Origin: Gymnothorax reevesii
Taxonomy: Eukaryota > Chordata > Actinopteri > Anguilliformes > Muraenidae
Assembly (NCBI GenBank): GCA_029721435.1
Contig: CM056573.1
Span: 153,347,947-153,411,946, forward strand
Direction of reading: 5' to 3'
DNA length: 64,000 bases
In this document: positions 23,223-36,084 of the stretch, piece by piece
How the letters are laid out: the number at the start of each line of letters is the position of its first letter
How positions within the stretch are numbered: the stretch's first letter is position 1
Notes under the pieces: model-generated
What the model was told of the DNA's origin: nothing
The model's input: the letters and a program-made list of their open reading frames with translations, nothing else
The model's database searches: none
Translations under genes and position numbers: made by a program

Positions 23223-23828
23223 GGCAGGAGCCTACTTGTCAGCAATATTCAACCCGTTAAAGAGTTAATGAGTATGTTCAGAATTTCATTTATTACTTAT
23301 CAGGTCTTGTTTCACTTTAAAGCACAAGTCAAATATCATGTTTCAATTGTGTTTGTAATGTTCAAATTCCAATAGGAAATCTAATAAAATAACTGCATTT
23401 TCAGCACATAACACCTAAGATCCAGATTGGGATTAAACTATGAGAATAAGTGCGCATAGTGCATTTCAGAACCATGTCTCCAGGCAAAAATAATGCGAGA
23501 CAGAGTCTCAATTTGCGGTACGCTAGAAAAGAGAAGAAATTCTGTCTGCTTCAATGCAAAACGGGAGACCTGGTCACCCTATTCGCAGACTGTTCGCAGA
23601 CTATTTTTCGATTAGTTGCCTACTGTTCTCTCAACAGTTGGCAAACGGTCACCACATTCATCGAAAGTTTTGCTGACATTTTGCGGGAATTTGCCACCTG
23701 TTTGTAATCTGTTTGTCAACTACTCACCAAAATATCACTGAAAAGTCGTTAGAAAGTCTTCAACAAATTGCAAATTAATACCTTACTGACTGGTGTATAC
23801 TTGGTGAATAGTTCACAGTTCTTTTTAT
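23223..23828. other. Intron without recognised gene
   Basis: Nothing recognisable. It leads into the LINE fragment at 23830. Confidence 0.45.
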
Positions 23829-23829
23829 C

Positions 23830-24442
23830 ATGCAGATAGGACCATGTCAATCTTTGTAGGTGATTTTGTGTCAGACAGTGCTGTCCTACCACGTGGTGTC
23901 CCTCAAGAACCAGTCTTGGGACCCATTTTGTTCTCCATGTATATGCTGCCATAAGGCCAGATTATAAGTAGTTTCAGCAACATTTCTTATCATTTGAATG
24001 TCAACAACATCCAGTAGCATTTCTCTTTCAAACGTAATGAGCTTCATTTGCTTTCTCTTCTGAAAAATTGTTTAAATGCAATTAAGAGCCGGATGGCAAA
24101 TACTTTCCTTCAGTTAAATGCTGACAAAACCGAAGTGTTGATTATTGCTCAACTTCACTCAACAATCAGACAGAACTTTGGTGCCATGTCCTCATGTTGT
24201 CAAACTAGCCTGCATAATCTTGGTGAGGTTTTTGACCAGTCCATGAGTTTTGATACTCATATTAGAATGCTGGCACATTCACGTTTCTTTAACTTAAGAA
24301 ACATCGCAAAACTTTGGTCTTTTGTGTCACAAAATGATTTAGAGATGCTATTACAAGCTTTCTTGAAGCATATTCGATCACTTGTGGATCTTCTTGTAGC
24401 CATTACCATATTTTTGAAAGTTAATGACCAGCTACCGCTTTG
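23830..24442 (+). mobile_element. L2-like LINE fragment, RT C-terminal half
   Basis: The plus strand encodes a degraded GVPQ-type RT turn (LPRGVPQEPVLGPILFS near 23896-23935). After a deletion and frameshifts, it continues with FLQLNADKTEVLII, LGEVFDQSMSFDTHI and LRNIAKLWSFVS. These are consecutive motifs of the L2-type reverse transcriptase thumb. The YADD box is lost. No 3' tail is recognised. Confidence 0.8.
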
Positions 24443-24843
24443 AACTGACAGTTGTTTCCTTTTCTTCATGGTGTTGGATGACAATAGGACTTTGCATGTG
24501 TTTTACCTCATTTTTGCGCATTTGTGAAACAGGAAGAGATGGAATGGCTAAATATTGTTCCTTGACACTTCAATAAAACTTTAATAATTGGATTGACCAC
24601 AACTTCTGGGTCACTCTCATTTTTCATTTTTTATTTGCCCATATCAAAACAAAAAACGGAAATCAGTTCATTCTCCATTTTTTCATTACCTTAATCAAAA
24701 TGTAAAATGAATGGCCGAAAAGTACACGGACCCTCCCTCTCTCTGTGACCACAAGCCCTCCCCCCTCCCCTTCCGCCTTCAATCTCACCTACACTCAGCG
24801 ACAACATGGAGACGAAGTGCACCGCAGAAGAGGGGTTGGTCAG

Positions 24844-24846
<3 letters not shown>

Positions 24847-24889
<43 letters not shown>
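24847..24889. repeat. TA dinucleotide microsatellite
   Basis: An uninterrupted TA run of about 43 bp. Confidence 0.95.
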
Positions 24890-24892
<3 letters not shown>

Positions 24893-26309
24893 TGTTTGCA
24901 AACGAGCTACCGCTAATTAACTACTCGGTTTTCTGTGGATTTCAAATCAGTTACATTCATTCAAACGCGAATGAGAGACAGTCATGGAATTAGCACAATG
25001 CTCAGATATACCAAATAGGAATCTGCAGCCACTAAGGTGCAAACGGAAGTTAAATTTGTTCGATAGTTTTGGCACCATATTGCTCCATTTGAATCGGCAA
25101 CAACTGATGGCTTACTTACGGTAAAAAGCTGTTTACCGGCAGATCAACTGTTAGCTGGCAGCTATTCAATTCACCAGTACGCGACCTGCTTCTCCTCAGA
25201 TCCTTTGAATTTGTCCGTATTCCAAATGTTTCAAGTCATGGGTCAAGCCAAAGATGCCAATGTCAGCCAAAGTCCAGAATCCAAGATCGTATGCCAAAAA
25301 GTCCAAAAAATAGTCAAAAAAGCCAATATCACAGCAGACAATTCACACAGCAAACTGTCTCTCGGGAAGCAGACCTGAGAGCTGAAGTAGTTCCAGTGAT
25401 CTTCGGGATTTTATTCACCATGTACACTTTGTCCCAAATATTTCGGAATTGAGGTTGTTCCAACGTTCACCTAGAAATGACAGCAACAAGCCTACTGATA
25501 TGTGTGGAGGACTAGGAAAAGGGGTCACTTGGGTCATTATATGAAAACCGATTTTTCCAACAAAATCAAAGAGTGATCCAAGTTTTTTATTTTGAGAAAA
25601 AAATTGGGTTAATGTTTGCATTGCAAAGTGTTTTAAATTGACAGTACAGTAGTGCTGGGACATCACTGACATACCACGTTAATCTCAGAATGGAAAAAAA
25701 TCCCAAGTGACCCCCTTTCCTGGTCCTGCACATGTATCCAAGTCCGAAAATGATACAACTGCGCGTGTCATGGCAGGGTTTCCCGGAGCGCTTTATAGTT
25801 AGGGCGGCCACGTTGACAAAAAATGCCCCCCGCCTTGACGACAGTCCCCCGGAAAAAAAAAATAAAATTCTGCTGTATCCACGCATGCATAGACAGTAAA
25901 ATAAGGCTGCATCGCAATGATGCCGAATAGCTGCTGGCATCTGTTGGTTAAATATGTTACTGCGCCATTTATCACCTGTTGCTACACCAACATTATTTTT
26001 TTGTATCGGGAAGAAGCTAATTATCCAGATATACAATAATCTGTCCAACATTATTTTTTTTGTATCGGGAAGAAGCTAATTATCCAGATATACAATAATC
26101 TGTCGTCGTCGTGGGAAGGACATGTGGAGGTCAGATAATTATTCATCTCAACTAAACATTTGAATAGTGTCTCCAATCAGCTGCTTGTCCACATATTCTG
26201 TTTCATTAAGATAGGCTATATGCAATTTGTTTAGTTTCTTAACAAGGCTACCAATGTGTTTGCGCGTGGCCCTCTGCCATGTTTGACAATCGCACATGGT
26301 TTTCTCTAG
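24890..26309. other. Intron, mostly unassigned
   Basis: No gene is recognised. The only structure is the tandem duplication at 25987-26103. Confidence 0.45.
25987..26103. repeat. Tandem duplication of a 58-bp segment
   Basis: 25987-26044 and 26045-26103 are identical apart from one extra T in the second T run. Such perfect duplication is either very recent or an assembly artefact. Confidence 0.95.
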
Positions 26310-27463
26310 TGTACCCTGCAAAAAATGTTCTATAAGACTTCTATGGAATTCTATATAACTCTATAGAATATCAATGGAACTCTACAGAACATTCTAGTAG
26401 AACAGCATGTTCTATAGGATTTTCTGTGTGTTCTATAGGAATTTTCTTGAAACCTATAGAGTACCTCTATGAAAAAAGTCTGATAAGATTATTGCTGCTC
26501 CATAAGACCTTCCTATAGAACACCCTAGCTGAAAAACCTGTTCTATAGGACTTTGATGGTCTTTAGGAATATGGTATGAGAATGTGCAATATGCAGTGAT
26601 ATCCACTATACTGAAGTAGCAAGGAATTCTTGTCCCTTTAAATCTTGTCCGTCTTGTCCCTTTTAACTTTAAGGTGTGCTTATAAGCACATGGGGTACCA
26701 GGCACATACCAACTCATTGATTCTCTGATCAGACAATTGATTGACTGACTGAGCAACTTAGCAGTATTTTAGTTATGGTATATGAAGACCTCTTTCAATT
26801 TTTTCGGCAGCAATTCAAAAATATAAATGTAAGGCATTACAACTTTATTATCCTATAATAGAAAACTTGTGTTCCTGTTCTGCTTAGGAGGACAGAGTTA
26901 TGTTGAAAGTTTGAGCTTTTGAACTTTTCCCTTAATTTAAAAAATTCAATCAAATTATTCCTTTCCATTTACATGCATGTGATTGCAGATTATATGCAGA
27001 TTTAGAATTAATTTGAGGTCTGCTGGGACTTATTCCCATCTTTATACATGTATCATGGTCACCTAACAGGTTTACTAACATGGCGTTCCTTTTCAGCGAA
27101 GGCGCTCAGTTCCTTCAAATTCAATAGGTTTAATCACCGTGTTGCAGAGCAGAAGTCTTCTGGTTCAAGCCCCGGTCACAGTTGCGCACAGTTAGCCATT
27201 GCGCTACAGGAATGCAAATTGGGAAGGGTTTACCTGGTAGGATTAATATATCATGGTTCCTTTGTTTGTTGCCTTCCAGATTTGAGTGGGATTGAAGATA
27301 CCAAATTAATAAAAACAAAGTTCTACAAGAGCTGTTCTATAGAGATATTCTATAGAAATTTCCTATCAAACTTGTTTTCTATAGGACTCGAGGTACTAAA
27401 GTTCTATAGAATTCTATTTAACTGTCCAATAGGCTTCCTATAGCACATTTTTTGCAGGGAACA
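26310..27463. mobile_element. Non-autonomous TIR transposon with subterminal CTATAG repeats
   Basis: The ends are inverted repeats. TGTACCCTGCAAAAAATG begins at 26310, and its near reverse complement ends at 27463, about 25 bp with two mismatches. Just inside both ends the motif TTCTATAGAA or a close variant recurs, at least six times on the left (26340-26560) and five on the right (27330-27445). Clustered subterminal repeats are typical of hAT-like transposase binding sites. No transposase is encoded, the superfamily is uncertain, and a SINE sits inside. Confidence 0.72.
27125..27313 (+). mobile_element. Second copy of the SINE family, internally deleted
   Basis: The plus strand shows the B-box region (TCTGGTTCAAGCCCC), the core (GCCATTGCGCTACAGGAATG, CAAATTGGGAAGGG) and the 3' end (GAGTGGGATTGAAGATACCAA plus an A-rich tail). 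These match the SINE at 1291-1767, but the middle of about 200 bp is missing. It lies within the TIR element at 26310-27463. Confidence 0.75.
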
Positions 27464-27514
27464 GTAATGGATGGGAAAAAGCAGTCAAAAATATCAGGAT
27501 ACCTTATTCAAAGA

Positions 27515-27610
27515 AGCCGATGTTCAGTCAAATTTTGCTCCCTATCAAAATATGCTGCCTTGCGGTTCTGCGCTTGCGCAAACCTAAAATCTTGGGCTCC
27601 TTTTCTTCGC
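27515..27610 (+). repeat. Dispersed repeat shared with 34130-34225 (inverted)
   Basis: The segment containing TGCGGTTCTGCGCTTGCGCA and AACCTAAAATCTTGGGCTCC matches the reverse complement of 34130-34225 over about 90 bp. The second copy is inside the hAT element, so this may be a fragment of the same family. Confidence 0.75.
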
Positions 27611-29902
27611 TTCCATCTCAAGTACCTTCAAATATCATTAATATATGTTTATTTTTGATGCGCCTTTCAACCTGTCAGCATATACATATTTGCATATACA
27701 CGCTGGGTTTTCCTTAAAACATAGAGATTGGATGATAATGGTATGCGGCATATATCTTTGAACAAGCATACCCAACTCATTATAACATCTGCTTATGTTA
27801 TAATAAACAGACAAATAACAAAGTTACTACTGTAAATGGATTCATACTGCAATATTTAGGCGAAAACAAAGACTTTACAATCGCATTGCATTAAGGTAGC
27901 ATTTTTTGACAAGGCAGCACAGATTTTCAGAACACTGGCCTACTTCACCATCTGTGCCGCCTCCTCCTCCACCACCCCCTGCCACCTCCACAGCCACAGC
28001 CCCAGTCCTCTAAATACTGAGGTAGTGAGTGGGACCCAGGGTGGGCTGTGGACCCGAAATATTCAGGTTGGCTACATCACACAGAACACGGTGCATGTAG
28101 CATTTATCTTTTCTCAAGATGTTGTAACTACGAGATTAGGTGGATATTTTTTAAAAATCCTGTGAATGCAATGCGCTTCCGTACATAATACCGCTCTTCT
28201 CTCCCCAAACATAACCACAACCGCAAAGCATTTGGGGAACTGAAGTCAAAACAAATAACAAATACATTTTCCGTTCTTACATTAATTTTTGTTTCACCCT
28301 TAGGGACGGTTGTGCGCATTTTACGTGCTTTTCATTCTTCTTTTTTCTTGATAATTTTGCCTGTGTTCATGGATGTAGCATGAATTTTGATAAGATTGTG
28401 TTTTTATTTGATCTTGTTATTTCCAGCTCAGCTCTTACAGTTACGCTAAATGCGCTGTGTACAAGCAGGTATTAAACTATAAAAACCTTGCGATAAAGTT
28501 ACAAGACTGTTGACTTTGTCACTTTGTTATTGCACTTTAACTGCATTGTTTATTTATAAAAAGTAAATAAATGCTGGCTGTTGCTCCCCCCGTCCCCATC
28601 TTGACTAACCGATTTTCTGCGGGAAACCCTGTACGGTCAAATAGCCTTAGAACTGTAAACCCGGCTAACAACCATAAAAGATCAATATATATCAAGTATC
28701 GCCATTCAGCAAAAAAAATCAAGATATGACTTTTAGTCCGTATCGCCCAGCCCTAGTCTTTCGTAATCTGATAGAAGTGAGAAAGATCGTTAAACTTGGT
28801 ATACAATATTATTTTATTCAAAGATGAATTAAATCGTTCACTCAATAAAGAAATTAGTTTCCTCTATTCAACGTACCCTGCCTTCTAAGACTGGTGAGAA
28901 GAAACTTGACGATAAAACAGAATGTCACAGAATGTCATGTCTTCTTCACACACAGATCTGCACTGAGTTGAGTTCTTTGTACTGGCAAAAACAAAATAAC
29001 TCAGCTCGCCAACAGGATTATTGAGATTAACAAACAAAAAAAAAACAGGAATTCTCGGTAACCATGCTACTCGCATTCCACCTTGAGTCGATGCTGTACT
29101 GCCAAAATAAATCCTGTAATCAGTTAATTTTCTTGTCGCAGACAAAAGATAAAATATTTCTTTTATATTGGCTAGAAATAATTACAGGAATGATTTCCTT
29201 TCCTTTTTCATTGTTTTGAATATAAGCAAAACCAGAACAATATGGGTACATTTAATAGGAAAATACTCTCAAGAAAGCATCTATATTATGATCTTTTATA
29301 TTACAAATTGTGAGAAGAGTTTTTGTCAAAGCTACAATAGCATTAGTGTCTGAATCCTACTTTTGGAAACAAATCTGTAAACAATCGTTAGGCGCACGAG
29401 AAGGGGCATCATAATCCCATAATGTTTCAATATAACAATTATTTTGGACTTAAAAAAAATAAGGATAGAAATACACATCCATCACATGAAGGTCCCCTTC
29501 ATGTGAATGCGAAAAATGTGGTTAGGCTGTCCCAATTGAGCAATCAGTAGTGATCAATAATTGTGAGCAATAATAATCTGTGGCGCTGTCATCTATGGGT
29601 CTGCTAAATGGAAATGTAACATTTTGAATAAGACATGGCATAGTTTTTTTTTTTTTTTTTTGCTTGATTGTATGAGTGTGTGTGGAGGAATGAGTTTGGG
29701 GGGGGTTGGTTTAGGCCTCAGTATACTGACAACTAGAAAATAGACCACTACTTGTGGACCATTACACCCCCAAGAAATTTTCATTGCACCCCCAGTCAAA
29801 ACAGGCTGCATCAGGCCCAGGTGGCCACCAATTATAACAATTGAGAAAGAGACCTAATCACACAGGTTTGTCGACATTGTCAGGTAACTGACAATGACTT
29901 AC
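27611..29902. other. Intron without recognised gene
   Basis: Nothing coding is seen. A T run occurs at 29645-29661. Confidence 0.45.
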
Positions 29903-30005
29903 CGTGAATCTTTCTCTCTTGCTCTGTGAGTTTATTATCAGCCTGAAGAACGGATTTTGATTCCACGCTTTTTTCGTTAAGAAACATTTCCAATACTTCT
30001 TCTTC
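29903..30005 (-). CDS. gbp: GBP, short exon at the start of the GTPase effector helices
   Basis: This 103-nt exon encodes 34 codons plus one base: an acidic start (EEEVLEMFL) and then a helix with LQADNKLTEQERKIH. That matches the position in GBPs where the long C-terminal effector helix begins. Acceptor cttacag is at 30012-30006 and donor gtaagt at 29902-29897, both strong consensus sites. It starts in phase 0, as the upstream exon requires, and ends in phase 1, as the last exon requires. It lies isolated between a 12.7-kb and a 25.7-kb repeat-filled intron. Confidence 0.93.
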
Positions 30006-30805
30006 CTGTAAGTTATGCAAAGGAACACATGCACTCAATGAAAAAAAAATGCTTTATTGATGTCACAATATTCATATTGCTTTGATAAACTCCAATTTTA
30101 TAAAGCCATCTACCTTGTACTTTACGCGAGTAAATGCAGTTTTATATCCAATGCACTACAGAAAGGCCTCATAAAATCCATTGTTTTTCTTGATTTCAGT
30201 TTGATTTTTTTTTTTTTGCATTTTAGGATTTTTCCATTTTATTTTATCCAGATTTGTCTTTTTTTTAAATAATACAATCAACTTATAACTTTCTAATGAT
30301 TTAACCTATGTGTCTCAGTAAACATGACTAGTGGAACTTTTCTCACCATTCAACCAACATTTTATAGACATTTCTATGGCAATGCTTAAGGGAGAACTCC
30401 GGTGTGAAATTGACTTGGGGTGTATTTAAACATGATAAAGAGCGCTAACTTTTGTTGAATACCCCACCTCTGTACGCAGGCAGCATTTCAAAATACATGG
30501 CTTTTTAGCCAAAGCTCCCAACAGTTTTACAATGGTAGTGAATGGGGCATAGCATTACCATGCAAAGAAATCGCTATTTTTACATCATTAAGACACAAAG
30601 TAGCTCCACACTTCATCGGTAGAATTCCAAGGGCCTCGACATTTAAAACGAGGCACTGAGAACTTTGAAAATACACAGGTAGTTTACTAAAAAAATACTG
30701 TTTATGCAAACAGTACCTTGAGGTAGTTTCCAGTCGCCTCCATCTTGAAAGTCACGATAAGTCGATTGACAAGCATGAACGAATAGGTAGGATAGGGGAA
30801 CAGAT
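30006..30805. other. Intron with interspersed-repeat-like sequence
   Basis: 30385-30800 (GGGAGAACTCCGGTGTGAAAT onward) resembles a non-coding repeat frequent in fish genomes. No terminal structure or coding frame is visible. Confidence 0.4.
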
Positions 30806-31051
30806 TGCAATTTGCATTCGATACAGGTCATCATGTTTTGCTTTTAAAAAGACTTCATAATATTGGTTTTGATGAAATTGCATATGAATAGTTTCAGAGT
30901 TATCTTATGGACAGATATGTGGCAACTGGAAATGTTAAATCTGATTTTTTTTTTTTTTTTATCACAAAAGGTGTCCCCCAAGGGTAAATTCTGTACCCAA
31001 TCTGCTCCCTTTACATAAAGATAATATTGTCTCTTCTGTAACTGGGTGTCA
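30806..31051 (+). mobile_element. LINE A, 5' segment of a reverse transcriptase split by later insertions
   Basis: The plus strand encodes the RT palm: AFDTGHHVLLLKRLHNIGF, then an in-frame TAG, then FQSYLMDRYVATGNVKS. After a T run at 30945-30960 come a GVPQ-like turn and IVSSVTGCH. The sequence stops at about 31051 and the next RT residues are found at 36085, so 5 kb of later insertions separate the two halves. Confidence 0.78.
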
Positions 31052-33477
31052 TATGGCAACTGCTCCTCCTCTGATCCCACTGTAACCCCTTTCTACCTGT
31101 CTGATCAACACTTTATCTCTTTCTCCCTCCCTCTATCTCTCTCTCCCCCCTTTCGCTCTCTGTCCCCCACTGTTACAGCTTGCCGCTCCCCCTCCTCTCT
31201 CACTTCCCATGTCACTGCTTCCCTCCCTTCTCTTGAATCCTTCTTCAATCTCCCCACAGAATCAGCTTCCTCTTCTCCCTTTTCCTCCCTCTCATCTTCA
31301 TTTAACACTCTCTCTCCTCATGTTTCCAGGCCAGCCAGATCATCCCCACCCAGCCCCTGGATGACAGAAACTCTCCGCTCTGGCAGGAAAAGCCTCCGAG
31401 CAGCAGAGAGGAAATGGAGGAAATCCAGGGCCCCAGCAGACCTGTCCCATTCCCAGTCCCTCCTAGCTGAATTCTCTTCTTTGATCTCCTCTGCTAAAAT
31501 TAAATTGTACCAATCTAAAATCAAAAACTCAATGTCTAACCCTCGCCAACTGTTTTTTGCTCTCTCCTCAGCTCTCCACCTGTCACACCTTCGACCTCCT
31601 TCACAGCAGAGGACTTTGCAGCCTTCTTCATGGGTATGATTGTGTCCATCCACAACTCCTTCTCTTCCCTCCCTCCCCTTTCCCCCTTCCCCGCTGTCCC
31701 CTCCCATCATCTCTCTGCTTTCTCCCCCCTCTCTTCTGACGTCTCCAAACTGCTCCTCTCTCACGTCCTACCACATGTGCTCTCGAGCCTATCCCTCCCT
31801 TTTGTCACCTGTTTTTTTTATTGTCACTTGTCACCTCCCTTATTAACTCCTCTTTGTGCTCTGGATGCTTTCTCCCTCCCTTCAAACAGCCCATCATCAC
31901 CCCTCTCCTGAAAAAAAACTCTCCCTTGACCCCTCAGTCATTCAGAACTTCTGCCCAGTCTCCCTCCTCCCCTTCCTATCAAAAACTCTCGAACATGCTG
32001 TTGCTAACTAACTATTTTTTTGCAGATAACAACCTCTTAGACCCTAACCAGTCTGGTTTCAGAACTGCCCACTCCATAGAGACTGCGCTCATCTCCAGCA
32101 GCAAGGCACTTCACACTGCACATGCCGCCTCCCTCTCGTCCATCCTGATCCTCCTCGACCTCTCCGCCGCATTTGACACTGTCAACCATTCTATCCTCCA
32201 GTCTTCCCTGTTTGCATTGGGGATCTGTGGTACAGCCCTAAACTGGTTGAAGTCGTACCTCTCCGGTCGCTCCTAACCGGTTGCCTGGGCTGGTGGAGTA
32301 TAAACACCTCGGCCCCTTACCACAGGCGTCCCCCAAGGCTCAGTTTTTGGTTCTCTCCTCTTCTCTCTTCATATCCAGTCTTTTGGTCCTGTCATTTCTG
32401 CTCTTGGTTTTTTGTATCATTTTTATGCAGATGACACTCAACTCTTTCTCTCTTTCCCCCCCTCTGATGTGCAGGTCTCCACCCACATCTCCACCTGCCT
32501 GTGGGACATCCAGTGCTGGATGGACAACCATCACCTGAAGCTAAACCCCAGCAAGACGGAGATAATATACATTCCATCCTCCCCTCTTCTGGACCTGCCC
32601 TTCACCCTGGGGGAATCCACTATTTCACCCTCGCTGTGTGTGAAGAACCTTGGGGTCCTGTTCGACGACAGGCTCTGCTCGGCTGCAAATGTTGCAGCAG
32701 TGACCCGGACCTGCAGGTTCTTCCTCTACAACATCTGAGGAATCCGGCCCTTCCTCACCAGCTACTCTACGCAGCTCCTGGTCCAAGCGCTGATCCTCTC
32801 CCGCCTGGACTACAGCAACTCTCTCCTCGCTGGCCTCCCAGCATCTGCCATCAGAGCCCTGCAGCTCATCCAGAATGCTGCAGCTCACCTAGTCCACAAC
32901 CCGCCCAAGACACTCCCACGTCACCCCTCTGCTCACAAGGCTCCACTGGCTGCCTTTCACAGCTCGAATCAAATTTAAGACATTAGTGCTAGGAGTCAAT
33001 GGAACAGCTCCAGCATACATCCAGAGACTGTTCAGACCATACACGCCTGCCAGATCTCTCCGCTCTGCCACTTCTGGTCGCCTGGCTCCACCCCCTCCCC
33101 GCTTCTGCCCTTCCTGCTCAAGACAGCTGTCTGTCCTGGTTCCTCGTTAGTGGAATGATCTACCTATCGAGGTCCAAACGTCAGAGTCCTTGAGCACCTT
33201 GAAGCGCAGCCTGCAAACACACCTCTTCAGGCTCCGCCTTTCTCCTACTCCACTGCCCTGAATAACTCTGACAATACATCCCCCCAATGCTGAATTGCTT
33301 ATCCTTGATTTTGCTCATTTTCATTTGGTCTTTTTGTCTGTATATTTGCTGCTTGTAACAACTGAATGATGTGTTCTCTGTCACTCATTCTGTTAGCAGT
33401 TGTACTTGTCTCCTAGGACCTCTGTACTTTTTGGATAAGAGCATCTGCTAAGAACCTGTAATGTAATGTAAGGTAAT
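31052..33477 (+). mobile_element. LINE B, L2-like, inserted in LINE A
   Basis: In plus orientation, an endonuclease-RT linker (PWMTETLRSGRKSLRAAERKW) is followed by RT motifs SGFRTAHSIETALI, LILLDLSAAFDTVNHSIL, GVPQGS-like, YADD (32424-32435) and LNPSKTEIIYIPSS. The thumb follows with SRLDYSNSLLAGLPASAIR. The endonuclease N-terminus is missing, so the copy is 5'-truncated. The frame has several breaks. The 3' end is GGATAAGAGCATCTGCTAAG and an ATGTA-repeat tail (33455-33470), as in L2-type LINEs and the SINEs they mobilise. Confidence 0.87.
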
Positions 33478-36076
33478 CAGTGTTGGGGAAGTAATTTTTA
33501 AAAAGTAACTTTTGCTTGTTACTCGTTACTTCTAAAAAAAGTAATCCGTTACTTTACTTAGTTACCCTCTATGGAAAGTAACTTTTTACGTTACTAGTTA
33601 CTTTTACGTTGCGTGACTTTAGGCAGAACCTCATATCTGTTCCTAAATGTGTAGGCCTTCATAAAGTTTGACTATGGAGGACATAAAGAGCACAAAAGAA
33701 ATACCTGTTATTATGAAAAATGCCAAAGACAGAGCACTTGAAAAGAAAACATTGGAGTACTATAGGCTTCAACACCACCACTAAGCCCTATCCAATGATA
33801 TGAACTAACATAGCCTCGATCTTATGGGCATATAGGTGAACATAAAATACATAAGGACTTATTTTATAGCCTACTCTTTCATCAAACAGGCCATCCCAAA
33901 ACTGGTGCAAAGCTCGTGCAAATCGTATCAATAGGCTCCTTAGGAACATCATAAAGAAAACCTCAAAATGACTCATATGTCTCAAAAAAAGCATTCCTCA
34001 TCTAAATCCAACAGAAGATAGAATAACTTCAAAATGGCTTACATTCAAGTGGCCCATCATATCAATAAATAAAATAAATGGCACATTACCGCTTAGAGGC
34101 ACTGAAAATACATGTATTTTTTATGATTTTTATGAGCGAAGAAACAGCCCGAGATTTTAGGTTTGCGCAAGCGCAGAACCGCGAGGTAGCAGATTTGGCT
34201 AGGGAGCCTAATTTGACAGAACACCATTGAATGCGCTAGCTTGCTTCTCCGGCACGCGCTTGCTCCAAACGTAGGCGACAGCGAACTTTTGTATTGTTTA
34301 TTGTTTTTATAGGGGATAATTAACGAGAAGGTGTGCATTCTACGGTTTTAATGCACGACGCGGAGGCAAATAACACCCAACGCGAAGCGTGGAATGCTCA
34401 CCTTCGAGTTGATTATCCCGCTTATACCATGGTCATTTGCCAGCAATATGAAATCACAGCATTCAGAAATTTTTGGTTAAAGTTTTGCTCTAAAAAAAAA
34501 CGAGTTGGTAATCATTAAACAGGCCCCGCGCCTTCTCATACGCAATACAATAGGGCCAAGGCCAAGCTAAATTGATCCAGCTATCTTAGTTCATCTTACG
34601 TTCATGGAGAAAGAATTGTTTTGCACATGCTCACATCCGTTTACTAGCTCACGATTTGATACCGGATTCCATCTGAAACGGAGATTATGCATAAGGAAAC
34701 ATTATGCGCGATTATGCAGACTGTAGATAACTTGCTACCCACAATTACAATGAACTATAACGGTTTCCGCAGTCAGAAAGCTGAAATCAGTGTGCTGGCA
34801 TAGCACGTAGCCAGTGAACTGTCAGCAGTTGCTGATGCATGAAGTGGACAAGCTAGCTTAATTTGTAACCGTACACAATTACAATCGTTTAATGAATAAA
34901 GCCTGATTACCTCGCTGCTATAATATTTACGGTCATTATCGCTTGAGTACCTTTAGTTAACCGCCCCGCAGGACGCAACTGATATGACGCAGCTGCTAGG
35001 TTTCTGTTGTACCCAGTCAAATACCAGCTCTAACGTTGCTATGGTTACAAGTTGGCAAGAGGATGAATTTTGAATGGTGAAACTACCGTATCCAAACTAC
35101 CTGTGCGGTTCCACGGTTTTAACACAGACCTGCCAGTTAATCGGAAAAATGTATTCACCCCGACCATGGTATAATAAAGGAATAAGTCCCGAGAAGCAGT
35201 GGCTAACAGTGATTTTATAACGGCGGAGGGGCGTTCTAAAGAACGACGTGCAGCAGAGTCAGCAGACAAAGCAGACTTGGATTATACTGGACGCTGCATT
35301 GTCTGATGTGTTTGAAAGTTTGTCAACAGACGTTTTGTGGAGTTTTTTTTGGAGCTACCGGGTGGCCCCCACTGATTTCCAGAAAAATAGGAATTTGGAT
35401 AATTTTTCAAAACTCTCCAATGGCCATAAAGTTGCTCCAGGTGAATGACAACTTTGTCCGGTCGAGACATCTAATGGTGAGTAATTGATATACAAATTAT
35501 AGCGCTAGGCAGTTTCACAGACATGGCTCAAGCGTAATTGTAAATAATGTGTTATTCTCGCCGATTGTGGTGTATATTTTGGAGCAATGTAGGAAATAGT
35601 ACCATATTTAGCTTCCAGCAATATCGACTAAAATCAGAACCTTTTCGGCTTATGATCCATGAATCTGTTAATCATATACTTGTGTCATTTTTCAATTGGA
35701 TATCGGTTTCGTGTGCCCGCTTGTGTCATTATTTGACGTTATTTCCGGCGCTTTGGCAACGACTCCGCCTTTCTGGTCGCTGTGTGAATGGTTTAAGACG
35801 GCGAAAGGCGCAGCTGCTGCGCCTATTTTTCGCTGCCTGAAAGGGGTTTCCAGAGCGATTCAAGACTGCTCTGAACTGCCTCAGATCTATCTGAATTCTA
35901 TCTGAATACCGCTTCAGAAAAGTAACGTTGTGCCAAATTGAAAAAGCAACTATGTTTCGTAAACAGATTTTTAGTAGTAACGCGTTACACTACTTTTTAC
36001 CCGAAAAAAGTAGTAACGCAACTGTAACGCGTTACAAAGATACAAAGTACAAAGTAACGCATTACACACAACATTG
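33478..36076. mobile_element. hAT-type non-autonomous element with 8-bp target duplication
   Basis: The left end starts CAGTGTTGGGGAAGTAA, and the right end finishes with its related inverse, ACACAACATTG. The subterminal regions are full of GTTACT/AGTAAC motifs on both sides (33500-33600 and 35970-36070). The 8-bp direct repeat AAGGTAAT flanks it at 33470-33477 and 36077-36084, the target size of hAT transposons. No transposase frame is seen in 2.6 kb. It landed in the tail of LINE B. Confidence 0.88.
34130..34225 (-). repeat. Dispersed repeat, inverted copy of 27515-27610
   Basis: It lies within the hAT element and contains GGTTTGCGCAAGCGCAGAAC, a partial palindrome also present in the other copy. 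Confidence 0.72.
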
Positions 36077-36084
36077 AAGGTAAT

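Noticed and set aside
31105..31764. Minus-strand open frames of 67-148 codons opposite LINE B
   Set aside because: Shadows of the pyrimidine-rich LINE frame on the plus strand.
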